Shown here piece by piece: positions 1 to 7,452 of a DNA stretch of 18,071 nt. Source of the DNA: an uncultured Prevotella sp. GTDB taxonomy: Bacteria > Bacteroidota > Bacteroidia > Bacteroidales > Bacteroidaceae. A program made the translations under genes and the position numbers. Location: NCBI GenBank assembly GCA_900546605.1, contig URDV01000013.1, positions 1-18,071 on the forward strand, read 5' to 3'. The notes beneath the pieces were generated by a model that saw only the letters and a list, made by a program, of their open reading frames with translations, searched no databases and had not been told where the DNA came from. Position 1 is the first letter of the stretch. Each line of letters opens with the position of its first letter.

Positions 1-43
1 TAAATTCGAAACTTGAGGCTAAATAAGATAACTAACTTACTTG

Positions 44-59
44 TTAACCCGTTAAGGTG
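44..59 (+). repeat. Short 8-bp-period array (2 units)
   Basis: Two adjacent 8-mers, TTAACCCG and TTAAGGTG, follow ACTAACTTACTTG. They match the unit of the long array at 8595-8712 and the arrays near 10.0 and 10.2 kb. With only two units this would be unremarkable on its own; it is listed because the same unit recurs elsewhere and again sits close to a GC-rich box and hairpin (106-165). Confidence 0.4.
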
Positions 60-70
60 TCGCTTTGCTT

Positions 71-102
71 GCCCTGGGCATGTGCTCCATTGGGCTTTTT
101 TT
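71..102 (+). terminator. Possible intrinsic terminator, + strand
   Basis: GCCC at 71-74 can pair with GGGC at 92-95, with extra GG/CC pairing inside, and seven T follow directly (96-102). This is a weak but terminator-like structure that could end a + strand transcript entering from outside the window. The stem is short and imperfect, so confidence is low. Confidence 0.3.
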
Positions 103-105
103 GAC

Positions 106-165
106 ATCATCGGCTGCGGCTCAGCAATTCAAGCAAGCTTGATTGCATTCGCCTTGCACGATGAT
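106..165 (+). other. Structured GC-box/hairpin element, copy 1 (no promoter)
   Basis: The parts are a GC-rich box GGCTGCGGCTCAG (112-124), a hairpin GCAAT-t-CAAGC / GCTTG-ATTGC (124-146), and CATTCGCCTTGCAC (146-159). An outer stem pairs ATCATCG (106-112) with CGATGAT (159-165). The box and the TCGCCTTGCAC segment match the modules upstream of coaX (10308-10382) and nusB (8463-8536), but where those carry TAnnTTTG this copy carries one arm of the outer stem, so it is not a recognisable promoter. On the + strand it points toward the 3' end of the beta-galactosidase gene and has no obvious gene to drive. Confidence 0.5.
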
Positions 166-237
166 TCAGCCCGCCCTTGCTAAATCCGAACCTTGAGTAA
201 CTGAGCCTTTGCTAAATCTGGAACTTTAGTAATATAT

Positions 238-301
238 AAAAACCCCGTTCAAACATTTCACGTTGAATGCTTCAACATGTAAATGCTTGAACGGGGTTTT
301 T
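238..301 (-). terminator. Strong hairpin terminator after the beta-galactosidase gene
   Basis: The 21-nt arms at 238-258 and 281-301 are complementary except for one position (core AAACCCCGTTCAA / TTGAACGGGGTTT), and the loop contains a second stem, GTTGAA/TTCAAC. Read on the minus strand the stem runs into TTTTTATATAT, as expected for Rho-independent termination of the gene ending at 315. The A-rich left flank means it could work in both directions. Confidence 0.85.
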
Positions 302-314
302 ATAAGGAGTTAAA

Positions 315-3300
315 TTAACGAATCACCTTAAACACTTGGGTACCCACTTTAACTAAGTATGTGCCACGAGGTTGTGCACTCAGTGATACCGTAAGTTGCT
401 GTGTAGCTGATGAAGCTGTAGCGGTGGCTACGGTGCTTCCACCTAAATCATACACGCGAAGCATTGTGCCTGCAGCTATGTTGCCCGTGCAGATAACTCG
501 ACCATCTACTACGCTAACACGGATGTCGTTAGCAGGAGTCGTTACACCGTTAATGGCTGTCTCGCTCTGCCACATTGGGCGGAAGCGCAACTTGTTAGTA
601 AAGGTGCCAACTGGGCAATTGTACTTCGACAGGGTGCCTGTGCCCCTACCACAACTGCCATTGCCTAAACCTTTTTGATAATAGTCAAGGTGAAGTACTA
701 CGTCGCCTGGTGTCAAATCCCAACAATGACGTGCTTTAGCCATATCGGCATCGGTGTAGTGCAGAGCTGAGAAGGCTACTTGGCCTTCAGCCTTTACGTT
801 GAGCATGAAGCCAGCCTTGGCATCAGTAAGGGTGAGTTCACGCAAACCTTCGTGGTTGCCACATGACTGAGGATGAGGTGTAGTGCCAAACATGTCGGTC
901 ACTGTGCTGCGATAGCGTCCCACTTGCACACCATCCTTACGATCAACATAGCTATCCCATGGGCCGAGCGCATAATAGTCAATCTGCTCAAGTCCCTTCG
1001 GAAGTACTATTTTTGAACCAATGCGGCGAAGGTTGTCAACCTGATGTGAGGTGTAAGTGGTTTGCACATCAATGGTGCCATCAGGATAAATGGTGTAGTT
1101 GTATAAGACATTGCAGTAAGTGCCTGTGCCCTTAGTGCTAAAGCTTGCTGTACCATCGGCATTCAACTTGGGGGCATTCACAATAGTAAATTTGCTAATG
1201 CCATTGCTTGCATCAAGTGAATTTCCGGCAGCTTCATCATTCTCCACCCAACGGAAGTTGTCGTAGGTTAAGTTCTTGGCCAAACCATCGATAAGTTCAT
1301 AATTGCCATAGGTCCATGAATACAAACGACCTGTATTGGGGTTGATGGTGATGTTGAACTTGTTGTTGCCTATTTCGAGGTCGCCATTAACATCCTCAAG
1401 TGTTAGGCTTTGTTTGCCAAAGTTAACTGCAGGTAAGGTGGTTTCGCCCTCTTGCAACACAAATTGTTGCTTGCTAACGGGGTAGCCAGCCTCAGCCCAC
1501 AAGGTAGCCTGCTTTTGCACCACGGTGAAGTTTACTAAGTACTCACTATTACTATCAAAAGTAGTAGTGTAAGGCACGTCAATAGCGCCACTATTGCTAT
1601 TGGGTGATGCTGCTGGCAAATCGAGTGTATCGGTTTCAACCTCTTCGCCATTCTTTAGTATGGTGTAGGCCAAACGATAATTGTCGAGTGTGCTAAAGTC
1701 ACAATTGTTGTTAACCGTAACACGTTTGCGACGAGCATTGTATGTTACAGTGATAGGGGCATAAACTTGTTTTACCTCGGCTAACTTAGGTGTCCAAGCA
1801 CGATCGGCTGGCACCAATCCGTTATTAACAAAGTTGCCTTGATGGTTATAATTTGAGAAATCGTTACCTGTGCGATACTTGGGATATCCATTCTGCGTGA
1901 GCGTGTTGTTCTTAATGTCCTGCGCATTATATATGCTTTGGTCAACCCAATCCCATACACAGCCACCCATGCCATAAGTTGAACTGGCTACGGTGTTCCA
2001 ATATTCGCTAAAGTTACCTACTGCATTACCCATGGCATGAGCAAACTCGCACATAAAGTAGGGTTTGCCACCTGTGTTATTGGCTTCACGACTTACATTG
2101 CTCATGCTCGGATACATGACACTATACATATCGGTATAGCTGGCATTGCCACGTGTTGCCCCTTCGTAGTGTACAAGGCGTGTGGGGTCGACCACTTTAA
2201 TGGTGTCGTAAGTGGCTTGTAAGTTAGCACCTACACCACTTTCATTACCCAAACTCCAAAATAGCACCGCGGGGTGGTTACGGTCGCGTTGTACCATGCG
2301 TATGGTGCGATCAATAAACTGTGGACGCCATGTTTTAGCTGAACTGATAGTGTTGCCACTTTGCTCCCAGTTAAAGTGGCATTCAACGTCAGCCTCATCC
2401 ATGCAATACATGCCATAATAGTCCATCATAGCATACATTTTGGGCTGACGTGGCATGTGTGACGTACGCAATAGGTTGACGTTGGCTTGCTTCATCATGG
2501 TTATGTCACGTAACATGGTGGCAGTGTCAATTGAACGGCCATGAACGGGATGCGTGTCTTGCGTGTTAACACCGCGCAAAATTACACGTTTGCCATTAAT
2601 GTACATTTTACCGGCACTGCTATACACCTTGCGGAAACCATACTTGGTGGCAAAGGCCATCTCTTCGCTACCATCAGCATTCAGCTGTGACACTTCGATG
2701 GTGTAAAGGTTGGGCGACTCTGATGTCCAAGTTTGAATGCCATTTAATGTGTCAAATGCTACATTCTTTTGCAACGTTGTTTCATCGGCAGCAAAAGCAA
2801 AGTCAGTAACCTTTTCAGCTACTTGCTCACCATCAGGATTAATAATGCGCACTCGCACCTTTTGAGTGGTGGCTTGACCTGAAGGGTTGTTCATGCTCAC
2901 ATTTACATCAACTGCGGCTGAGGTGTAGGGCTTCGACATGTCGTCAGTAATGACGTGATCGGCTATGTATGTTTTAGGTGTGGCATAAAGGTAAACATCG
3001 CGATGTATGCCACTCATGTGCCACATGTCTTGTCCTTCAAGGTAGGAGGCATCACTAAAACGGAATACTTGAACAGCTATGTTGTTGCTGCCTTGACGTA
3101 CTACTTTACTAAGGTCGAACTCTGCATCGTTGTTAGCTCCTTGTGTGTAACCTACATATTTACCATTGACCCAAACGTAAGCTGCGCTATAAATGCCATC
3201 GAAGTGAAGCACAACGCGCTTGTCTGTCCAGCCCTCGGGCAAATCGAAGGTGCGACGATATGAGGCTACTGAGTTTTGGCAGTTGGCCGTCATATCAAGG

Positions 3301-4184
3301 TTGGGGTAGTTGTCAGCAAAGGGGTAGCCTACGTTAATGTAATAGGGATCGCCATAACCTTTCATTTCAAGACATGAAGGAACGCTGATGGTGTCCCACT
3401 TTGTAGCATCCACATCATCGGCATAGAAATCCTGTTGAGGACGTTTATTAATGTCGGTAGTCCACTTAAGGTTCCACACACCATTCAGCGAGAGCCAATC
3501 TGCCCCTTGTGGGTCAACCCAAGGATGCTGATAACGCTCGTCATCAGCACGTAACTTTTCGGTATTACTATAGGGCATAAAGGTGGTATGTCCTGGTAAC
3601 TTATTCTCTTCGAAGAAACGTTCGTCGGCCCAATTATCGCGATCGGCTATCTCTTGCGCTGCAGTTTCTTCAAACACAAATTGTGTGGTCACACCTGCGC
3701 TTTCAGCCTCATCGGATATGTTGAGCTTGTCGTTACTCTTCTCCATAAAGCGACGATTGGTGTTGGCCGACCACACTATTTTGTAGGTATTGTCCTTTCC
3801 CTCAACAGGGATGATTTGGAATCGTTGGTTTTCAGAGTTTACGTCGGCAGTCCATTGTAGTGGGTAGTACCACTTGGCAGGGGCGGCATCAATGGCAAAG
3901 CCAGGATAGCCAGCGTTTACTATAATGTATTCATTGTCATTGCCTGTGCTCGTAAGCGTCCACTTTTGACCTTTTGAGGCATCAGATATAGCTTCGAGCT
4001 TTATTTCAGCATTCTTTTGTGATGAATTGCCATTTGAAAAGACTTTGCCCGACACCGAACTCTTAATGTAGTACGTTTTATCGGTGCTTAGTTGTGCCCA
4101 CGAGCTAAAAGTGGCACTGCAGAAGACTGCTAATGCCAACATATTGCGCAATCGGCGAGCACTATGCAATTGTTTGTGTTGCAT
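315..4184 (-). CDS. Secreted GH2 beta-galactosidase with T9SS sorting domain
   Basis: 1289 aa. A signal peptide covers about residues 1-30 (basic start, hydrophobic 14-24, cleavage near SWA-Q). Residues 35-175 resemble a ricin-type beta-trefoil carbohydrate-binding module (QKWTL, QRFQII). GH2 sugar-binding, immunoglobulin-like and TIM-barrel domains follow from about 185. The acid/base glutamate is E648 in WSLGNES and the nucleophile E713 in MCEFAHAMGN, matching the LacZ pattern; GGCVWDWVDQ (740-749) and a beta-galactosidase small-chain region come after. The last ~75 residues form a type IX secretion C-terminal sorting domain ending GTYLVKVGTQVFKVIR. The inference is export by Sec, passage through T9SS, and attachment to or release from the surface, where it would hydrolyse beta-galactosides. 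The true glycan substrate cannot be read from sequence. It is monocistronic, with its own promoter (4288-4318) and terminator. Confidence 0.93.
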   Translation of the reverse strand: MQHKQLHSARRLRNMLALAVFCSATFSSWAQLSTDKTYYIKSSVSGKVFSNGNSSQKNAEIKLEAISDASKGQKWTLTSTGNDNEYIIVNAGYPGFAIDAAPAKWYYPLQWTADVNSENQRFQIIPVEGKDNTYKIVWSANTNRRFMEKSNDKLNISDEAESAGVTTQFVFEETAAQEIADRDNWADERFFEENKLPGHTTFMPYSNTEKLRADDERYQHPWVDPQGADWLSLNGVWNLKWTTDINKRPQQDFYADDVDATKWDTISVPSCLEMKGYGDPYYINVGYPFADNYPNLDMTANCQNSVASYRRTFDLPEGWTDKRVVLHFDGIYSAAYVWVNGKYVGYTQGANNDAEFDLSKVVRQGSNNIAVQVFRFSDASYLEGQDMWHMSGIHRDVYLYATPKTYIADHVITDDMSKPYTSAAVDVNVSMNNPSGQATTQKVRVRIINPDGEQVAEKVTDFAFAADETTLQKNVAFDTLNGIQTWTSESPNLYTIEVSQLNADGSEEMAFATKYGFRKVYSSAGKMYINGKRVILRGVNTQDTHPVHGRSIDTATMLRDITMMKQANVNLLRTSHMPRQPKMYAMMDYYGMYCMDEADVECHFNWEQSGNTISSAKTWRPQFIDRTIRMVQRDRNHPAVLFWSLGNESGVGANLQATYDTIKVVDPTRLVHYEGATRGNASYTDMYSVMYPSMSNVSREANNTGGKPYFMCEFAHAMGNAVGNFSEYWNTVASSTYGMGGCVWDWVDQSIYNAQDIKNNTLTQNGYPKYRTGNDFSNYNHQGNFVNNGLVPADRAWTPKLAEVKQVYAPITVTYNARRKRVTVNNNCDFSTLDNYRLAYTILKNGEEVETDTLDLPAASPNSNSGAIDVPYTTTFDSNSEYLVNFTVVQKQATLWAEAGYPVSKQQFVLQEGETTLPAVNFGKQSLTLEDVNGDLEIGNNKFNITINPNTGRLYSWTYGNYELIDGLAKNLTYDNFRWVENDEAAGNSLDASNGISKFTIVNAPKLNADGTASFSTKGTGTYCNVLYNYTIYPDGTIDVQTTYTSHQVDNLRRIGSKIVLPKGLEQIDYYALGPWDSYVDRKDGVQVGRYRSTVTDMFGTTPHPQSCGNHEGLRELTLTDAKAGFMLNVKAEGQVAFSALHYTDADMAKARHCWDLTPGDVVLHLDYYQKGLGNGSCGRGTGTLSKYNCPVGTFTNKLRFRPMWQSETAINGVTTPANDIRVSVVDGRVICTGNIAAGTMLRVYDLGGSTVATATASSATQQLTVSLSAQPRGTYLVKVGTQVFKVIR

Positions 4185-4222
4185 GTTGATAGGTTTTGAA
4201 AGATGTTGTAGTTTGTTGGGTT

Positions 4223-4259
4223 AAGTAAGCTCTGATTGTTATGTTCTAAGCGCTTACTT
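4223..4259 (-). promoter_or_regulatory. 5'-leader palindrome and stem, possible operator
   Basis: The leader of the beta-galactosidase gene contains a perfect 10-bp palindrome, TAAGCGCTTA (4247-4256), with a central CG as in many LacI-family operators. The same region offers an 8-bp stem, AAGTAAGC (4223-4230) with GCTTACTT (4252-4259). It lies about 25-35 nt downstream of the predicted transcription start, where a bound repressor or an RNA hairpin could act. No regulator gene lies beside it, so the operator idea is inference. Confidence 0.35.
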
Positions 4260-4287
4260 GTTACACTTTGTTGTTGTATGTACGATG

Positions 4288-4318
4288 CAAATTTACGCGA
4301 AAATGAAAGCTCTACAAA
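4288..4318 (-). promoter_or_regulatory. Bacteroidetes-type promoter of the beta-galactosidase gene
   Basis: On the minus strand, TTTG (complement of 4315-4318) is followed by exactly 19 nt and then TAAATTTG (complement of 4288-4295), matching the primary-sigma consensus of Bacteroides (TTTG, N19-21, TAnnTTTG). The predicted start near 4282 gives a leader of about 100 nt. Confidence 0.8.
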
Positions 4319-4416
4319 ATAAATAAGGACACAATGTGCAAAAATGCTTTCAATTCAGAGCTTTTAGTAGGCATTCAAAATTATTTTAAATACGCATCTG
4401 CACTATTTTCACATTA

Positions 4417-4449
4417 AAAGCCCCACTATCATCACGACAATGGGGCTTT
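4417..4449 (-). terminator. Terminator after the DUF5606 gene
   Basis: AAAGCCCCA (4417-4425) and TGGGGCTTT (4441-4449) form a perfect 9-bp GC-rich stem with a 15-nt loop. On the minus strand it ends in CTTTT followed by an AT-rich stretch, 28 nt past the stop codon of the gene at 4477-4899. Confidence 0.75.
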
Positions 4450-4476
4450 CGAAAATATGAAATACAAAAAAAAAAA

Positions 4477-4899
4477 TTAACCTTCAGTTGTGGCAGTTTC
4501 GTCCTTTTCAACAAATTTGGTATAACCACCATTAATCAAAATGTTGTACCACTGAATGAGTTTTTTGATGTCTGAGTCGTGAACACGATCACGATCATAG
4601 TCAGGCAGGACGCTTGCCATGAACTCTGCGAGTTCAGCTTTAGTAGCCTTTTTATAATCAATGGCTGTGGGCTTTGCTCCTTCTTTATCGGCAATGGCTT
4701 GGAATATCTCCATCAAGGGTTTGTCGTCCTCGTTTGTATACATTGATACATCGTTGAGCGAGGTTACACGATCACGTGCACCAGCAGGCAAACGCTTTTT
4801 GTCAGCACCTACGGTTTCGACAATCAACATGCCACGGCCTTGTGATATTAAGCGGTAAAGACCTGGCTTGCCCGAAATAGCCAAAATTGTGTCTTGCAT
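4477..4899 (-). CDS. DUF5606 domain protein
   Basis: 140 aa, cytosolic, with no signal peptide or membrane segment. The N-terminus (TILAISGKPGLYRLISQGR, then MLIVETV) and the KKRLPAGARDRVTSL-NDVSMYT stretch are the signature I associate with the DUF5606 family, a small conserved Bacteroidetes protein of unknown function. The middle (about residues 85-120) looks helical and the C-terminus is acidic. It lies downstream of coaE in the same direction but has its own promoter 35 nt upstream and a terminator behind it, so it can be transcribed alone. No function is claimed. Confidence 0.85.
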   Translation of the reverse strand: MQDTILAISGKPGLYRLISQGRGMLIVETVGADKKRLPAGARDRVTSLNDVSMYTNEDDKPLMEIFQAIADKEGAKPTAIDYKKATKAELAEFMASVLPDYDRDRVHDSDIKKLIQWYNILINGGYTKFVEKDETATTEG

Positions 4900-4933
4900 T
4901 TTATATGTTTTTTTGAAGTTTCAATTACAAATG

Positions 4934-4964
4934 CAAAGGTATATATTTTTTTGTAATCTGCAAC
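4934..4964 (-). promoter_or_regulatory. Promoter of the DUF5606 gene
   Basis: On the minus strand, GTTG (complement of 4961-4964) is followed by 19 nt and TACCTTTG (complement of 4934-4941), a good TAnnTTTG -7 element at standard spacing. The start codon is 35 nt downstream. Confidence 0.75.
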
Positions 4965-5060
4965 CTTTCGTGCATTTATTGTAATTTATTTTCATGGGGC
5001 AGTATACATTTGTAGAACGTGCATTTGAAACGCTCCGAGTCATTCGCTTAGCTGTATAGC

Positions 5061-5696
5061 TTACTCGTTAACAAGTATATAATCAGCTCGTTGCATTTTG
5101 TCGGCTTCGCTCAGTTGCAATGCCATCCAGCTAAGTGCCTTTTCACGATTGATGTGATCGCGCGCCATAAGACGTGCAAGTTGGGTGTCGTGACTCACAT
5201 GCACCAGTACGCTGTGTTGTACTAATTGGTCAAAGCCCGACTCAAAGAGCAAAGCACACTCCATAAATAATGTACCGCTTGTGGGCAACTGCTTTAATTG
5301 TTCAATGCTGATGAACTGTTTGCCATGAGGCAGAATATGTGCAACATCAGCATCAACTGGCTGCAAGGATGCCGCCTGCTGCTTAAAAGCCTCAGCCACA
5401 CGCGGATGCACAATGCTATTTACTTGCTGCGCATAATCGTTGCCCCTACACAGGTAGGCTGCCAGCACTGATTTTACCAAGTGGCCTTCAGCATCATACA
5501 CATCATTGCCTACTAATTGACGCAGTTCGCGCTTGACTTCGGCATGAGTGCGAATGATGTGTTTGGCCACATCGTCGCAGTAGAACACATGATGGCCTGC
5601 AGTTTGCAACTGATGGCAAATGTAGCTTTTGCCACTGCCTATGCCTCCTGTTATACCAATGCATAATGCGTGGTTATAAGTCGCTATCTGATTCAT
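5061..5696 (-). CDS. coaE: Dephospho-CoA kinase
   Basis: Phosphorylates the 3'-OH of dephospho-CoA with ATP, the last step of coenzyme A synthesis, in the cytosol. 211 aa from the ATG at 5696, which puts the P-loop GGIGSGKS at residues 17-24, the usual distance from the start; an upstream ATG at 5750 would add 18 residues absent from the family. Other family features are FYCDDVAK, the VHPRV segment and LFMECALLFESGFD. The region between VHPRV and LFMECALL carries a somewhat longer insert than E. coli CoaE. The gene overlaps the 3' end of ybbR by 23 nt, implying co-transcription and probably translational coupling. The other CoA enzyme in this window, coaX, is unlinked. Confidence 0.93.
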   Translation of the reverse strand: MNQIATYNHALCIGITGGIGSGKSYICHQLQTAGHHVFYCDDVAKHIIRTHAEVKRELRQLVGNDVYDAEGHLVKSVLAAYLCRGNDYAQQVNSIVHPRVAEAFKQQAASLQPVDADVAHILPHGKQFISIEQLKQLPTSGTLFMECALLFESGFDQLVQHSVLVHVSHDTQLARLMARDHINREKALSWMALQLSEADKMQRADYILVNE

Positions 5697-6708
5697 CTTC
5701 AGTAACCTCTTCAATAATGTATTCAACATCTTGTGGCGATATGCGCACATGACTTACACCCGTTGGTATGGTTTTGAGCGACAGGTGGCACAAGTTTGTT
5801 TTGTTTTTAAGCAAGTCTTCATAATTTACCACCAACACAAAGTTGTCGCTCGTTATGTTGCGATATAAGCCCATGCCCACTTGAAAGGTCACACTGACTG
5901 TTGCAGGGAAGGTGCGCAGTTGTTTTGATGCGGGAAAGTTGACTTGTTGCACTGGCACTTGCACGGTCTTTTCAACCAAGCGGTCAATGCAAAAGGTGAT
6001 GCCCACCTTTGCTGGTGCAAACTTTGCCCCCCTTACCATTTGAAATGGCACTGTTACATGGGTTGTGTCAGACAAACTCTTTAGCCTAATAGGTTTAGTG
6101 TAAGCTCCTGTTATGGTGTCGAGCAACTCTTTAGCTGCATACACGGTTACCGAGTCGCGACCTAATAAAATATTGGCTAATGAAAACAAGCGTCCCGTAC
6201 GTATGTCGGCTTGCACCACTACAGGCACACGTTTACAAAGTCCGTAATTGTAATAATATTCAAGTACTTCGGGCTTTGAACTTAGCACTTGTGTGCTGGC
6301 CATTAGTTGGGTGGTGACTTGGCGCGTTAGTTCGGAACCTTGAATTACTACATGCCCCGATGCGTTGGCATAAGTATCAAAGTCAACTACTATGGGCTTA
6401 AAACGTCGGGTGTAACGATAAGTCAGTAGCACACTACCTTTGTCGCGTAGTGTAACATGTAGCGCATTAGGTAGGTTGGTTGTCACCACCACGTTGTTAG
6501 GCACATTGCGTAACTCAAGCGGAATGGCATAGTCTTCTTCATAAGTTTCGTTTAGTGCTTGAAACACCCAAAAGGTGGTGCTTAGCGCTAAGAAGAACAA
6601 AAATATAAATGTTTGCTTGTTCCACATCCACGACAGCCACTCACGACGTAGCCATCGGTGCCACCCTTGGCGTTTAGGGGTTGTTTGTGGGGTATTATCA
6701 GTTGCCAT
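5674..6708 (-). CDS. YbbR/CdaR-like membrane-anchored protein
   Basis: 344 aa from the ATG at 6708. A basic cytosolic N-terminus (RRQ/RREW region) leads into one membrane segment at about 31-51 (FIFLFFLALSTTFWVFQAL), followed by a long extracytoplasmic part with repeated beta-rich YbbR-type units: IPLELRNVPNNVVV, LHVTLRDKGSVL, KRVPVVVQADI, VPVQQVNFPA and the ISPQDVEYIIEE ending. In Firmicutes YbbR (CdaR) regulates the diadenylate cyclase CdaA; no cdaA is adjacent here, so only the family assignment is made. In frame, a GTG at 6738 would add ten residues with no family support. It is translationally linked to coaE downstream. Confidence 0.85.
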   Translation of the reverse strand: MATDNTPQTTPKRQGWHRWLRREWLSWMWNKQTFIFLFFLALSTTFWVFQALNETYEEDYAIPLELRNVPNNVVVTTNLPNALHVTLRDKGSVLLTYRYTRRFKPIVVDFDTYANASGHVVIQGSELTRQVTTQLMASTQVLSSKPEVLEYYYNYGLCKRVPVVVQADIRTGRLFSLANILLGRDSVTVYAAKELLDTITGAYTKPIRLKSLSDTTHVTVPFQMVRGAKFAPAKVGITFCIDRLVEKTVQVPVQQVNFPASKQLRTFPATVSVTFQVGMGLYRNITSDNFVLVVNYEDLLKNKTNLCHLSLKTIPTGVSHVRISPQDVEYIIEEVTEDESDSDL

Positions 6709-6869
6709 GTTGTGAAGGTATTGATTTGTTAACCACACATACTTTTTTATATATGGGCTCTTGGGGTGTTCTACTAAGTAGCTTGAGTGGTTTTGCAGCT
6801 ATCGCAAAGCAGATTATTGAACTACGACAAGACGCAAGCGAGAACTGTAAAAACGACCCAACTAAAACA

Positions 6870-6884
6870 ATGTGTTCAACACAT
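6870..6884. promoter_or_regulatory. 15-bp palindrome upstream of ybbR
   Basis: ATGTGTT-C-AACACAT is a perfect 7+1+7 palindrome about 160 nt upstream of ybbR, in the 375-nt gap between ybbR and yajC. It could be a protein-binding site or a small hairpin. I found no clear TTTG/TAnnTTTG promoter in this gap. Apart from this palindrome and the terminator at 6922-6955, I see nothing else in the gap. Confidence 0.3.
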
Positions 6885-6921
6885 ATAAACGATAGAACAG
6901 GCCTGAAATAAGGGCCCTAAA

Positions 6922-6955
6922 ACAAAAAAATGCAACAGACTTTGGCCTGCTGCAT
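6922..6955 (-). terminator. Terminator between yajC and ybbR
   Basis: On the minus strand ATGCAGCAG (complement of 6947-6955) pairs with CTGTTGCAT (complement of 6930-6938) with one G-U pair, an 8-nt loop, and a run of seven T (6924-6930). It would end the nusB-yajC transcript, separating it from ybbR-coaE. Confidence 0.8.
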
Positions 6956-7083
6956 TCCTATAAGTAAGGAGGGGTTCTAATTTATTATTTTCGTTGAAAG
7001 TGTATTATCGGGATGCAGATAAGACCCTTTTGTTCGTCAAAAAGCAATTAAATTGAACACCTACACATCAATCATTCTGCTCA

Positions 7084-7395
7084 TTACTTTTTTTCAGTAG
7101 CAATAGGGTTAATAGCCTCTTTTGAAAAGACCATTTTTACACCTGTAGCCACTTCGAGTGTAATGGTGTTGTTCACTTCGTCAATGTGACGTATGGTGCC
7201 ATGTAAGCCACCAATGGTAATGACTTCTTGTCCGATAGTGAGCGAATTGCGGAACTTTTGAATTTCCTTTTGCTTTTTGTTTTGCGGACGAATCATGAAA
7301 AAGTACATGATAACGAACAGCACAACGAGCATAATAATCATGCTCATGCCACTACCACCTTGTTGGGCTTGGGCTTGTAAAAGAATTGTATTCAT
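7084..7395 (-). CDS. yajC: Preprotein translocase subunit YajC
   Basis: 103 aa inner-membrane accessory protein of the SecDF-YajC part of the Sec translocon. The N-terminus is short and Gln-rich, then comes one membrane helix at about 17-35 (MSMIIMLVVLFVIMYFFMI) and the diagnostic RPQNKKQKE motif directly after it. The cytosolic domain has the family pattern GQEVITIGGLHGTI and VKMVFSKEAI. It lies 57 nt downstream of nusB with no terminator between, so the two are probably co-transcribed. Length and motif order match the family. Confidence 0.95.
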   Translation of the reverse strand: MNTILLQAQAQQGGSGMSMIIMLVVLFVIMYFFMIRPQNKKQKEIQKFRNSLTIGQEVITIGGLHGTIRHIDEVNNTITLEVATGVKMVFSKEAINPIATEKK

Positions 7396-7452
7396 TGCGA
7401 ATAGAATTTGTTTTGTTCTACTTTAGTCTTTTAGTAATAAGAACGTAAACTA

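Larger units (their letters stand above)
1..232. repeat. Degenerate ~20-bp repeat, three copies
   Basis: Three related stretches occur at 1-17 (beginning TAAATTCGAAACTTGAG, possibly cut by the window edge), 179-200 (GCTAAATCCGAACCTTGAGT) and 211-232 (GCTAAATCTGGAACTTTAGT). The last two start 32 nt apart and are both preceded by a CCTT-like run, so they look like a short tandem duplication. The stretch has no convincing gene. It also holds a short 8-bp array (44-59), a terminator-like hairpin (71-102) and a structured element (106-165), listed separately. The function is unknown. Confidence 0.5.

Noticed and set aside
361..678. Reading frames antisense to the beta-galactosidase gene (also at 2037-2222, 2212-2418, 2955-3263, 3583-3860)
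   Set aside because: They lie wholly opposite a clear gene with intact catalytic motifs and show no protein-family features.
5697..5750. Longer start for coaE
   Set aside because: The extra 18 residues are not part of the family and would deepen the overlap with ybbR from 23 to 77 nt.
6681..6911. 76-aa reading frame on the + strand
   Set aside because: It starts at a TTG inside the antisense of ybbR, resembles no family I know, and has no promoter.
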